Shown here one piece after another: positions 1-10,368 of a stretch of DNA of 64,000 bases. Made by a program: the position numbers and the translations under genes. Origin of the DNA: Megalobrama amblycephala (Eukaryota > Chordata > Actinopteri > Cypriniformes > Xenocyprididae); the NCBI RefSeq assembly GCF_018812025.1, contig NC_063052.1, positions 27,758,354 through 27,822,353 on the forward strand, read 5' to 3'. Within the stretch, counting starts at the first letter, position 1, and each line of letters opens with the position of its first letter. The notes under the pieces were generated by a model that was not told where the DNA came from, ran no database searches, and saw only the letters and a list, made by a program, of their open reading frames with translations.

Positions 1-750
1 TGTAAAGCTGTGCAACAATGTGTGTTGTAAAAGATGATGTACAAATAAATTTAATTAAATTGTAATATAATTTCCTTTGGATTTAAGCTTCTGCCAAAAG
101 TGTAAATGTAAAACTGATTGAAGTCTCTGACAGAACCTATGAGTGAGTAATAATTAACAAAGGTAAAAACTCAGCTCACATTAAGATCCTGTAAAACAAG
201 CCAATGTCAACATTATCATGAGTGCATGAGTTTTTATACGTGTCATTTAATTTATTTACGTTTTGTGCATTTATTCAGTTTTACATCTGTTGATACAGGA
301 TGTTGTTGCACGTGGAGGATAAATAACATTTAAAGGGACATTTTGTGGATTCAACACAAGTTGAACTCTATCGGCAACATTTGTGACATGATATCAATCA
401 CCACAGAAAAAATGTGTAAACATCACTTACTAATTTTTTTCTGTGTAAATTTATATCCAATGTTTCCTCTTTTTCTCCCATAACATAAAGCTGGTAAACC
501 TGGTAACATTTGTAAGATATTCGCATGAATACCAGGAGAGTGGTGTGACCATCTATATCAGAGTTCAGAAATATATCAGAGATAATCACTGACGTGACAA
601 TAACTAATGTATTTAATTTAAATAAAGTCACTTGCACAACTTGCACACGAACGTACATTTTGAGGTAAATATTACTTACTGTAACACAGCCTGTTTTATT
701 AAGTTGTTGCAGGTTTAATAAATACTTTTAAAGCATGAGATTTTAACCTA
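1..750. other. 5' flank without recognisable gene
   Basis: AT-rich DNA. No open frame shows domain features, and a minus-strand frame at 398-658 has no recognisable motif. From about 755 to 840 the sequence resembles the DNA upstream of the intact C1q gene near 25270-25360, so it is the old promoter side of the duplicated C1q unit. Confidence 0.5.
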
Positions 751-857
751 CGCAAGTGTGCGGATCAGAAACTTAATTCACGCGACTGAAGCTTTCTGTG
801 ATTTTTCCCTTCGCATGCTACAAGGTTGCTGGCCACTGATCTATATATAGATTATAT

Positions 858-1430
858 AGTCCTTTTACCACTGAAATCACACTAACCTACAGGAAAGTCT
901 TCACAAACATAGGGAACGCCTACAACCCAGTTACAGGTAATTATCAATGAAATGGAGTCATAAAACTCAGTTTATAGCAATGAAAATCCTTCTGCTCCAT
1001 TCAGATCTCTCTGCAGTTGTGTAATGTGTATAAGAGAATTAAATGATCTGCCATCTTTCAAAACTATTACACAGTGTGTTTGGTAATTGAGCAATCATAC
1101 AGGAAACAGCTGATTCTTTATCTATTGTTATTTGATTCAGGTATTTTCACAGCCCCACTGAAAGGAGTGTACATGTTCAGAGTCACTGTATTTGCTCATG
1201 GTGGAGCTCCATCAACTGCAGCCATTTTTAAGAATGAAGAGCACATGATCTTAGCACATGAATATCAGTCTCAGGCTCAGGATCGGGTAAACTCCTCAAA
1301 TGGACTTGTGTTGATCCTGGAGGCTGGAGATGTTGTATATGTGAGACTTTGGTCTGGCATGAGGATATATGATGATGGTAAGCAGAACCTCAACACTTTC
1401 AGTGGTTTCCTTCTGTTTCCCTTAAGATAA
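858..1430 (+). pseudogene. C1q-domain gene copy 1, 5'-deleted
   Basis: Two exons of a C1q head survive. The first runs to a donor at 936/937 and encodes a piece such as KVFTNIGNAYNPVTG. The second starts after TTTGATTCAG at 1141 and runs to a TAA ending at 1430; it encodes the C-terminal half of the domain (YMFRVTVFAHGG, VVYVRLWSGMRI, FSGFLLFPLR). Both exons are open and the introns match the paralogue at 25713-27053. The signal-peptide and coiled-coil exons are absent: sequence homologous to the far upstream flank (to about 840) runs almost directly into the middle of the third exon (about 858). This looks like a roughly 1.1-kb deletion relative to the intact copy. Without start codon, signal peptide or promoter it is very probably non-functional; use as a spliced exon of an upstream gene cannot be excluded. 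Confidence 0.8.
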
Positions 1431-2037
1431 CAGGAACTTTGTAGAATGTGATTCAAATAATTCTGAACCTTCATTAAGATGAAACTCATGAAGAATCATT
1501 AACATATGAACCTATATTAACTTGTTGCTTGTACTATTTTTTAATAGTTTTAATTGAACACAGCAACTTATTTGGCAATACAAATGTAAAATATTGTAAG
1601 AATAAGATTCTGTTTTCCTCATTTTACATAAAATCGCACAGGGAATAAACACCTTTAATAAATAAATAGGCTACTGTCCCGAGACGTTACCTTGAAAATA
1701 AAGCAATACTACTTAGCCTAGTTAGTAAGCTATATTTTACTCATTTAGTCATCAAAAAAGTTTTTTAAAGCTGTAATAAACATATTCATACAACACTGTT
1801 TTTTTGATGGTTTGAATCTGTTTTGAAATTTGTTGTTTTTCTTTCGTTGCTTTATCATTTATTCGTTGGTTATCATTGCCAGTCATCTCAGTTTCATGAC
1901 TGATTCACAAAACCAAACACTTGACCAATCTGCTGTATCTTAAGCATCAAGCATAGTAAAACAATAACAACATGGTAAATATTTGCACTTAACTGATGTT
2001 GGGTGACAGTCTTTAAGTATCAATTTAAAAGAAACAG
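1431..2037. other. 3' flank of C1q copy 1
   Basis: The first hundred bases match the DNA after the stop of the intact C1q copy (about 27054-27140, including GAAGAATCATTAACATATGAAC). The rest is AT-rich with no supported gene. It ends at the transposon insertion site at 2038. Confidence 0.5.
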
Positions 2038-2045
2038 TCTAATAC
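2038..2045. repeat. Left target-site duplication TCTAATAC
   Basis: The eight bases TCTAATAC precede GGTAACACTT. The same eight bases follow the opposite end of the inverted repeats at 17949-17956. An 8-bp duplication is in the range known for Merlin elements (8-9 bp). Confidence 0.92.
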
Positions 2046-2809
2046 GGTAACACTTTACAATAACAGTACATGAATCATCATGTACTAATACCTGAATTAA
2101 TAATTACTTGACTATGAACTAATGATGAGTTAAGACATGTATTAATCAAGAACTAATGAAAAACTAACTTAACTACGACATGAGTCACATGAACTACTGC
2201 ATGAATAACACTACCTTAATTACATGTTAGTTCCTGCATGTTAGTTAATATATTAATTAACTTTAAAGTAAACTAAATCAAACATGCTCTAGAAGCAAGA
2301 TGTATGAAAATGGCACAATGTAAAATTGTTTATAAATTTGCCACCAGCTCTGTCACAAACAGTGAACGACAGTGGATTTACTGCAACCTTCAACCTAACT
2401 CATCCAACGCACAGTGATGCATTCATAATTAAAAACAATTTCATCATTCGGTTTTGAGTGATTCCACTGCTGCTGTCCTACAATAACATTAAGGAGACGC
2501 AAATTTCCAAATTAAAATCAGTTAGCATAGAGATGCTGATTATCACTTTTGTTATGTTATGGATTGGTTTACTGTCTTTATATCATAATAAGGCACTGCA
2601 GTCAGACGTTTGTCTTGCTCTTCTTTTGGGCCACTATTGCCACTTCAAAATATCAACTTTCCTCCTACCGTTCAGTTCCTTCTCCATCCAAACGCAGCCA
2701 CAGGACCTCTGCTCTTCCACTTATTTACAAACCACCGAAAAGGACCAATACCTGATTTAGATGAGTTTAATATGTATAGAACATGTGTAATTGATCACTT
2801 TTTAAAGAT

Positions 2810-3091
2810 GTGCCCCACCAAGACAAGTCATGACATAATGATACATCAACAAGTCATGAATTCATGTTACTTTATAAGTAATTAATGATGAGTTAGTAAT
2901 AATGTGCCCCCCCAAGTAAAGTCATGACATAATGATACATCAACAAGACATGAATTCATGATGCTTTATAAGTAATTAATGATGAGTTAGTAATAATGTG
3001 CCCCCCCAAGTAAAGTCATGACATAATGATACATCAACAGGTCATGAATTCATGTTAGTCTATGAGCTGTTAATGATTTAGTAATGTGTAG
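2810..3091 (+). repeat. Three 94-bp tandem repeats in left TIR
   Basis: Units start at 2810, 2904 and 2998, each with GTGCCCC, then TCATGACATAATGATACATC and a GAATTCATG block. The third diverges in its second half. The set is mirrored at about 16900-17185 in the right arm. Iterated subterminal motifs often bind transposase; that role here is inferred. Confidence 0.85.
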
Positions 3092-3239
3092 TCATGTGAA
3101 GTCATTATCTAAATAATCTCAATTAACATCCACCAAGGTGATTCTTATTTTGCATCAGTATATCCAAGATGATTACTTCAAGATACATATTGACCAGCAC
3201 TTAAAAAAGCACAGAAATTAAAAAGGTAAAAACACACCT

Positions 3240-3245
3240 TTTATT
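3240..3245 (-). terminator. Poly(A) signal for CCDC106-like gene in TIR
   Basis: On the minus strand this reads AATAAA followed by the GT-rich stretch AGGTGTGTTTTTACC, a good hexamer plus downstream element. It lies about 580 bp past the CCDC106-like stop codon; 313 bp of that is a later MITE. The same signal occurs in the right arm for the transposase. Confidence 0.55.
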
Positions 3246-3490
3246 TAACAAAGCTTTTAAACATCAGTGCACCTTAAACCAAGAGGCATGAGTTGTGTAT
3301 TACTTGTATGTTACTTTACAAAAAACTCACCATAAAATTCAAAGATATTACGTACCAATGTAAAAATAAAATCAATATTTAAAATGGTGTTTGGAGAATG
3401 TTCACTAACCAACAGTAACATTATAAACTTTTTTTGACATTTTACATTAACATTATAAACTTTTTTTTAAACAAAACATTGTTAAGACTA

Positions 3491-3803
3491 TTAAAGGGAT
3501 ACTACACCCCAAAATGAAAATTGTCATTTACTCACGCTCAAACCTGTAGGAGTTTCTTTCCCCTTCTGTACAAAAAGGAAACTATTTGGAAGAATGCAAC
3601 CAAGCAGATCTCGGCCCCCATTGACTATCATAGTTTTTTTTTTTCCTACTACGGCAGTAAGTGTTGCCCAAGATCTGCTTGGTTAGAAACATTCTTCCAA
3701 ATAGCTTCTTTTGTGTACGAGAAGAAAGAAACTCCTACAGGTTTGGAACTACTTGAGCACGAGTAAATGACAATTTTCATTTTTGGGTGAACCATCCCTT
3801 TAG
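3491..3803. repeat. TTAA-type foldback MITE
   Basis: Starts TTAAAGGGATACTACACC and ends with GGTGAACCATCCCTTTAG. Long inverted halves share GAAAATTGTCATTTACTC and AAACCTGTAGGAGTTTCTTTC-like blocks. This family is very common in cyprinid genomes. It lies in the 3' untranslated region of the CCDC106-like gene, between its stop codon and the TIR arm. Confidence 0.8.
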
Positions 3804-3823
3804 GCAACAATATACAGTATACC

Positions 3824-6800
3824 TCACTTCTTTGAGATATCAAGAAGGGCACTGCTCTCTTTCAATTTTTTTATCATGTCTACATTACGTGGAGCAAGGC
3901 ACCGTTCAAGACAGATAGCAGAAAATTTTTGGATGCTTTCTCCCTTTTTAAAGGTTGCTCTCGTAGCTTTGTACTCCTCAGGATTTGCAATTGCCAACTC
4001 AGCAATGGGGGCTTGCATGACAATCGTATTTCTGTCAACATTCATTCTGTTGTAGGCTTCAGCTTTACTCAAACCACCATTTACCAGTTGTAACACTTTG
4101 TGGTAGCGTTTGATGGAGTCTTCAGGGGTTCTTACTGGGGGGGAGGGGGGAGAAGAAGAAAGAAGAATGTTTTAAGAGTTTGATACAACATGAAGGTGAG
4201 TAAATTATATTAATAATGATAATTATCATTTTGGTTTGTGCTATTGCTTTAAGAAAAGACTACAAAACCAAAATGTGGTTATGATAAACTTAACTCTCTT
4301 GTAAAACTGGTTGCATCGCTTCTTGTTAATGTCATTTGTATGTGCTTTATTAAATATAGTGCAAGGAGCTACTAAAATAAGCATACAATGATCATCGCAT
4401 ATGCATATTGATATTAAAAAGTTGTTTTTCTTCTCTGTAACATTAGGATTTTAAATGAATAAAACAGCAACAATAAAAAATAACTAGATAGGTTAGCAGA
4501 TTACCTTTAAGGTACACAATGTTGCACTTTTTTTGTAAAAATGTTGCAACTTTTTTTGTACCTAGTGTATTAAATCAGCAACTACATCATGAATTCATCT
4601 TCCAAACCATGTTTTTGTCTTATCTGGGATCACTACAGTACATTTATCACTAAAGTTGTTTATGTTCTGACTACTTTAGACAGAGCAGGATGCCAACCTC
4701 TGTGGAGGAGCTCAGTACCTGCATGACTCGTCACTGACATAAACACAGAAGTATCTCTGGTTACAATGTTCTTCTGCAAGATGCATGCAGTTTTCAGAAC
4801 TGCTAGAGCACCAAAAGTGACAAGGTTTACCTTTAAATACCCATAGATATCACCGTCAGTCCCTATTGCCATCATGCTTGCCTACAAGGCCTTGCATGGT
4901 ACAGCACCAAAATACCTGCCTGAACTTTTAACGGTCTACACCCCTAGACGAAATCTCCACTCTTCTGATTCAGGCTTTTTTTTTTTTTTTTTTTTATTGT
5001 TCTTTCGACGCATTTATGTTCTGTGGGTGATCAGGCTTTTTATTCTGTGGCTCCAAAACTGAAAAACTAATTCTCTTCCCACTGATATCAGACATGCGGA
5101 CTCTTTTAATGTTTTTAAATCTTCACTTAAAACTTATTTTTTCAGGCTAGCATACAAGTGAATATTCAGTTGTTTTGTTTAATACATCTTTGTCTCTTAA
5201 ATTTGTTTTGATGTTTCTATTTTTTGTCAACATTTTATTTGTATGTTCGTTTTAAGATGCAACTTTTAAAAGACGCAATATAAAATAAAGTTTATTATTA
5301 ACACTTTCTCCAAAAAGCAGATGCGATGAGACATGTTCTCCAGTTATTCACTTAAAGCCTTGACAATTTACCTTTTAATACTTTTGATAGAATAAACATA
5401 CCTCTCCTAAAATCAACCCTCAGTTTCTTGGATTTCTTCTTGTTTTTTCGCTTTTTATCCTTTTTCTTCCTCTTTGCTCTTGGTTCAGATTCTGATGAAT
5501 CTGAAGATTCATCACTGGACTCATTCTCCTGTGATGCAGCAGTAGTGGATGAAGATGCAGTCAGTGCGCGTCTAGGCGAGATAACTGCTTCATGCCTCAG
5601 AAGTGCTATGACAAAGAACAATTAAAAATGTGGAGAACAAAACTACAGGTAAAGAATTTACATACTTTTTACCACAGTTAATTTAGAAAAAGATTTTTAA
5701 TGTCTCAAATGCAAAAAAAGAGGGGTGACCTTATTTATCAATAACCTTCTTAAAACATATGCAAAATTCTTCAACAACCAGTCTTTGATAAGGCATGTAA
5801 AATTGTGTCACTGTAATGTCTCACTGATTACAGTTTAGCATAGGGAATAGGGGCTTTCACACTAGAAGAACCTTTTATAGTTCCTATGACTATTGACAGG
5901 AGTACCCGCTTTTTGGCGTGTTCGCACTGCAGGAACTGGGAATGACCCTACTTAAGAGTAGGGTCTAACCCAGCACAATGGGAACTACCAGTGACGTAAG
6001 TGTAAGCTACGAACATGGAAAACAGTGATATATGGACCTCTCAACCTTGCACTAAGGATAAAATCCAAAACAAGTTTGAGGTGACCGAGCGAAACATGAT
6101 TATCTATATCTGCTCAGCTAGTGACACTGGACATCAACCACAAGGCAAACACATACTTTTTTATATACTGATTACTTTCTTTGTATAAGAGTTCCATCTA
6201 ATAACATATCAGACAGGACTGTTAAACAGATTGTAAACTAATGAAGAGAATGGGTGCGCCGTGTGCTCAGGCTCTGGCTTTCGTAGCGCTGTCAAAATAA
6301 GTCACAACAAGTACGGCTTGTGTCACTTTGGAGTTCCTATTTGCGGTGCGACTGCAACTAGGAAAATGGCCCTAGGGCAGTGGTTCTCAAACCTGTCCTG
6401 AAGTACCCCCAGCCCTGCACAATTTGTATGTCTCTCTCATCTATCGTACCTGATTCAACTCATCAGCTCATTAGTGGAGACTGCAAGACCTGAAGTGGAT
6501 GTGTCAGATATAGGGAGAGATACAAAATGTCCAGTGCTAGGGGTACTTCATGGAGAGGTTTGAGAACCACTGATAGTCTGATGAATGATAGTCCTCCCTG
6601 GTGGCTAGTTCCTAAAACCAAATTCCTTTAACTACCCAGTGCAAAAGGGGCTAATGTCACCCTAAGGGTCCACAGCCTTTCTTGTCTGATGAAAGTATTT
6701 CTAATTAAACATTGCAACATACTGACTGGCAGAATTGTTTTTAAAGCAAGTTCATGACCCTATTACGTACCATCCTCCAATCTTGATCTGAGAAAATTTT

Positions 6801-9800
6801 TGTCATCTGTCAGAGAGTCAACTTTTTCCTGAAGATGAAGAATCTTCTGCTTTTGTATCTCTATTGTCTGTTTTGCTTTGTCGAGAGAAATCTGTAAAGT
6901 GGGTGCACCTTATAAAAGAGAAATCAAAAATATGTTAACTTAGCTGAAAGCAAAATAAGAAAAATGTGGGTTACTTGAATTAGGCCTAATTCAAAATACA
7001 TAATTTACACTCTACACATTAACAGCCACATTTCTGTGAACCAAATTACACAAATTATATATCTAAATGAAAAATTTTAATTCAACATTTATCCTTGTCT
7101 TTTTTGCTGTAATGTTTACATATTGCATGTCAATGTAGAAAAGGCTACAAACAAACCTCCTGTTTCACTGGTTTGCTGTATTGCAGGCTGAAGTCCTGAA
7201 ATGAAAAGAAAAAAAAAAAAAAAAACACCAACTTAAAATGCAGCATTTGAACAAAGAACAGACAGTTTAAAGGGGGTCATATGATGCGATTTAAATTTTT
7301 CCTTTCTTTTTGGAGTGTTACAAGCTCTTGGTAAGTTGCAAAGACTAAAGTCTCAAATCCAAAGAGATATTCTTTATAAAAGTTAACAGTCAACCTAAAA
7401 CGGCTCGTTCTAACACGCCCCCACATGTTTATGCCACAACGTGGGAAGATTTGCATAACGCCACCAAAATGTTCACGCAAAGAAAGGCATAACTTTTTTC
7501 TCTCTGTTGCCGCTGGCACCATGTTGTGGAGATGCTGTGTGTTTCGTTGTGAAAGCGAAACTACTTTGTTTGGTCTTCCAAAACGCAGACATGGTTGTGT
7601 GTTTACACAGCACGATACACAACATGCAAAAAGATAGTATAAGTCATTATAATCAGTAATTATGTCCCCACTGCATGCATACATGCCCTTGTTTGTAATG
7701 TTTTTTTTTTTGTTTTTGTGTTGTCGTGCCGGGAGATGGCATCACAGTATAGTGAGGGGCGTAACATTTCCGTCACACGCTTGAGGCATTCGGCCAATCA
7801 TAACGCACTGGATAGCTGGCCAATCAGAACACACCTTGCTTTTTAGACCGATGAGCTTTGTAAAAATCGACACATTTCAGAAAGGCGGGGCATAGAGGAG
7901 AAACAATAATGTACAGTATGTGGAAAATAATGTGTTTTTAAACCTTAAACTGCATAAACGCATTGCATTACACCAAATACACAAAATAATGTTCTTTTTT
8001 AGCAGCATCATATGACCCCTTTAAACAGTTTTAACGTTGGCATGAAACAGACATTTCAATCAGCTTCATTTCCATATTGTGAAGAATGGTTTATGTCAAA
8101 AGCCAACTGTTTTCAATCCTCATAACCAGTCATTTCATTTGTGAACCCATACCAGGAGTACTTGGATGGATGCTATGAGCTAAAAAAAAAAAGATGGGTT
8201 TTATGTAGTTTATAATATAATAGGTAGTCGGATGAGTAAACTTCAATGAGCAAACCCATTATATTTTTATTAAAGCCACATTATTATTTTGTATTTTGCA
8301 TAAATATAAATGTATTTTTTTTTCTTGTAAAGTTAAAATCCCTTAAATTTTACTTTGTCTTTAAGCAAATTGACCCGGATATTTACATATGTATATTTTT
8401 CATGTTATTTGTAATGGAAAATAGCTACACATACCACAGTTATTAGGGTAAATCTACTTGTTATTTTAGTTTTACAAAAAAACAACAAATAATTAACCAT
8501 AATTTTATTTATTTTGAAAATGTGCAAACACTCTATGCATACTTTCACTTGAGTATACTTTTTATACCAAAATACTGTTTGATATATCAGGAGAGGCAAA
8601 TACCAATGAATTTTTTCCCACTTCACATGTATCAGCAATTGTATTGAATTACTTGCCTTCTGATGAGTTTGCTGTATTTTCAGTCTGAACATTCTTGCGT
8701 GCAGATACAACTATAGGGGGAAGCAAGCATAGTTCAGCATTAAAGAAACACCTGAAAACATGTAGGCTACATAAGCAGGGTTGCAAAAGTTTTTCAAAAT
8801 GTGTTAAGGCCATGATGGAATTTTCTGTTTAGCATGATTCATGTTTCCACCACAAATCTAGCTGTTAAACATGATTGTTCATTTAAAAAAGTAGCTGAAA
8901 TAATGCGAACAGATGGCTCCATTTTTTAGTTATCGTTAAAGAAAAATATAATTCCCAGAGGAGAAAATAACTGGAGATCTGTTGCATGCACGATTATTGT
9001 TTCGCGCTTCGAATGACTGTTAAAGAAACACAGTGGGCGCCTCAACATGCCGTTTTCACTGAATTGTTGAACTTTAGGGAGCAAACGTTTCAACGCAAAT
9101 GGTTTTGCGATTGAAAAGATTGATACCTTAAAACGGCCGATCCCAGACCAGTGCCCTGACTAGTGAAATATGGAACTGACAGTTAAAACATTAATAGAAA
9201 AGTTCTAAAGTTTCTTAAAAAAAAAGTATCTAGTAAGTTACAACAAAGCATATTAGTAATTTACAGCATTATGTTTAAATACATAAAAATGGCATCCCAA
9301 TGACCGACCTTCAACGTTGAAATGTGTTTGAAATAAGGTCAGTTGTTGTTTCAACGGTGAAACAACGTTGATACAACGTTGAATGCTAAACGGTTGAAGC
9401 ACAGTCAACACATGACCGAAATTCAACTTTGAAATATGGTTGAAGTTGATGTTTCAACAGTGAAACACAATATTAACGTTGATCCAATTTGCAAAACCGA
9501 AAGGTAATCCAACGTTGATTGGTACCTGACGTTGTTTCACCGTTGAATAAACGTTGAAATGTCGGCTAGGATGGTTTCACAGACATGCCGTTAGGCCTTA
9601 TTTCAATTAGGATTTTTAACTACCTTTTATAAACGTGCCTTAGAAAAAAACATTACTGCGAAATTGCACCAACATATTTTAAGATATGTCAGTGCAAGCT
9701 GTTTTCAGTTAAAACACCTCAAACATGCATTTTAGTCTGAGATTAGGCTCAAGCCTTGTCTGTGAAACCGGGACAATGAGTTATCAAAATCTCACTCCAC

Positions 9801-9945
9801 CCAGGCAACCCAAGTTTGCAAGCCTGACAGAAATATACCAAACAAAAAACGGTATTTACAAGAAACATTACTTACCATATTCATCTGAGCTGTATTTGTT
9901 GGTAATTTTCCTCCCACAACGCGTTGCCGCCCTTTTCTCATCCAT
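3824..9945 (-). CDS. CCDC106-like protein carried by transposon
   Basis: Seven exons on the minus strand: 9945-9876, 8710-8657, 8179-8153, 7195-7157, 6908-6771, 5605-5402, 4134-3824. All junctions are phase 1 with no internal stop, giving 280 residues. Donors are GT except the second exon, whose donor reads GC (GCAAGT). In order the protein has a short N-terminus (KITNKYSSDEYG), a leucine-rich coiled coil (IQKQKILHLQEKVDSL, then DDKNFLRSRLED), an acidic serine stretch (SSDESSDSSESEP) with casein-kinase-2-like sites, a lysine/arginine run fit for nuclear import, and a C-terminal domain with VDRNT, PIAEL and LKESSALLDI. This order and the VDRNT...PIAEL signature match vertebrate CCDC106, a nuclear coiled-coil protein reported to bind p53 and casein kinase 2. 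I chose the ATG at 9945 (good context, length like CCDC106); the frame also opens to ATGs at 10029 and 10146. Transcribed away from the transposase; accessory or host-interaction role is inferred. Confidence 0.85.
4868..5300 (+). mobile_element. LINE 3' fragment (L2/CR1-like RT tail)
   Basis: Encodes a piece of the usual C-terminal RT tail of fish LINEs (LAYKALHGTAPKYLPELLTVYTP, cut at a T-run near 4980, then a degraded 'RSFS..APKLWN..P' region) and ends in an ATAAAATAAAG-type 3' end. It is 5'-truncated and lies in the last intron of the CCDC106-like gene on the opposite strand. Confidence 0.6.
5855..6655. repeat. Possible non-autonomous hAT-like element with nested MITE
   Basis: Intron sequence starting near GGGGCTTTCACACTAG and ending near CCAGTGCAAAAGGGGC; these ends are weakly inverted. 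A clearer element sits inside it at 6378-6572. Boundaries of the outer unit are uncertain and no TSD was identified. Confidence 0.35.
6378..6572. repeat. hAT MITE (CAGTGGTTCTCAAAC ends)
   Basis: 195 bp with terminal inverted repeats CAGTGGTTCTCAAACC and GGTTTGAGAACCACTG, typical of hAT elements in vertebrates. No clean 8-bp duplication is visible. It lies in an intron of the CCDC106-like gene. Confidence 0.75.
7271..8020. repeat. TTAA-flanked MITE, copy 1
   Basis: 750 bp with ends AGGGGGTCATATGATG and CATCATATGACCCCT, flanked by TTAA at 7267-7270 and 8021-8024. A second copy in the opposite orientation lies at 13452-14254. Interior frames (7277-7684, 7425-7637) have no coding features. A TTAA target fits piggyBac or Kolobok-type mobilisation. 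It sits in a CCDC106-like intron. Confidence 0.85.
9297..9575. repeat. CAACGTTGA-rich degenerate repeat
   Basis: More than ten near-copies of the palindromic core CAACGTTGA or TTCAACGGTGAAA occur in about 280 bp, bounded by 'ccaatgaccgacctt' and 'atgtcggctagg'. This kind of repeat is scattered in fish genomes. It lies in the first intron of the CCDC106-like gene. Confidence 0.7.
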
Positions 9946-10368
9946 CTTGCTCAAATCTGCTGATTGGCGCGAAATGGTGGTTATTGGCGCGATTAGCGCC
10001 ACCCCATCGTCCTCGTTGACTGATGACATAGTTTGGATTTTTATTACTGTAATTCCACCTCTAAACCCTACGTGAAGCTCTGGTGCGTCTTGGGTATCTT
10101 TAGTTATCCCAGTTTGTATATATTTCCAAAGACGGTGCAATACCATAAAGTTTTACTTGGGTTAAAGTTTGTATTAGGCTATGTTTAAGCCCCCCTGCAT
10201 GATTGAAGCAGGTTCTTATTTGCACCGGAAATAGGCGGGGCAATCTCTGGTGTTATTCGCGCCACCTAACCCGAGTTTCATCATTAGCGCCAACGGCTCT
10301 GCCTGGTTAGCTGCCAGCACGCTCATAAATGTATAAAGTCAAGTGTGTCTTGGTGAAGAATAACAGCA
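9946..10368. promoter_or_regulatory. Shared divergent promoter of the two transposon genes
   Basis: The 423 bp between the chosen CCDC106-like start (9945, -) and the transposase start (10369, +) are CpG-rich compared with the surrounding DNA. Elements seen: TTGGCGCGAAA (9964-9974, E2F consensus on the other strand), TTGGCGCGA (about 9983), an ETS-like CCGGAA (10225-10230), a GC box GGCGGGG (10233-10240), TTCGCGCC (10256-10263), TTAGCGCCAA (10284-10293) and a TATAAAG (10332-10338) only 31 bp before the transposase ATG. The mix suggests one bidirectional promoter with possible S-phase-linked control. Transcription starts are inferred, and part of the interval could be coding if the upstream ATGs at 10029 or 10146 are used. 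Confidence 0.6.

Larger units (their letters stand above)
2046..3282 (+). repeat. Left terminal inverted repeat arm (~1.24 kb)
   Basis: Reverse complement of 16715-17948. The outer ~300 bp holds many short inverted or repeated motifs built on TCATGTACTAAT, ACTAATGATGAG and TTAATTAA, plausible transposase-binding sequence. The inner part has a 94-bp tandem repeat and ends just past ACCTTAAACCAA, after which the arms diverge. Frames inside it (for example 2458-2760) differ between the two arms through single-base indels and are not considered genes. Confidence 0.92.

Noticed and set aside
2458..2885. Overlapping frames in the left TIR and matching ones at 17191-17536
   Set aside because: They occur in several frames of the inverted arm, change length through single-base indels between arms, and show no domain.
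5352..5621. Minus-strand 89-residue frame as a separate small gene
   Set aside because: It is the sixth exon of the CCDC106-like gene plus intron read-through on both sides.
7277..7684. 135-residue minus-strand frame
   Set aside because: Lies wholly inside the TTAA MITE 7271-8020 and has no recognisable motif.
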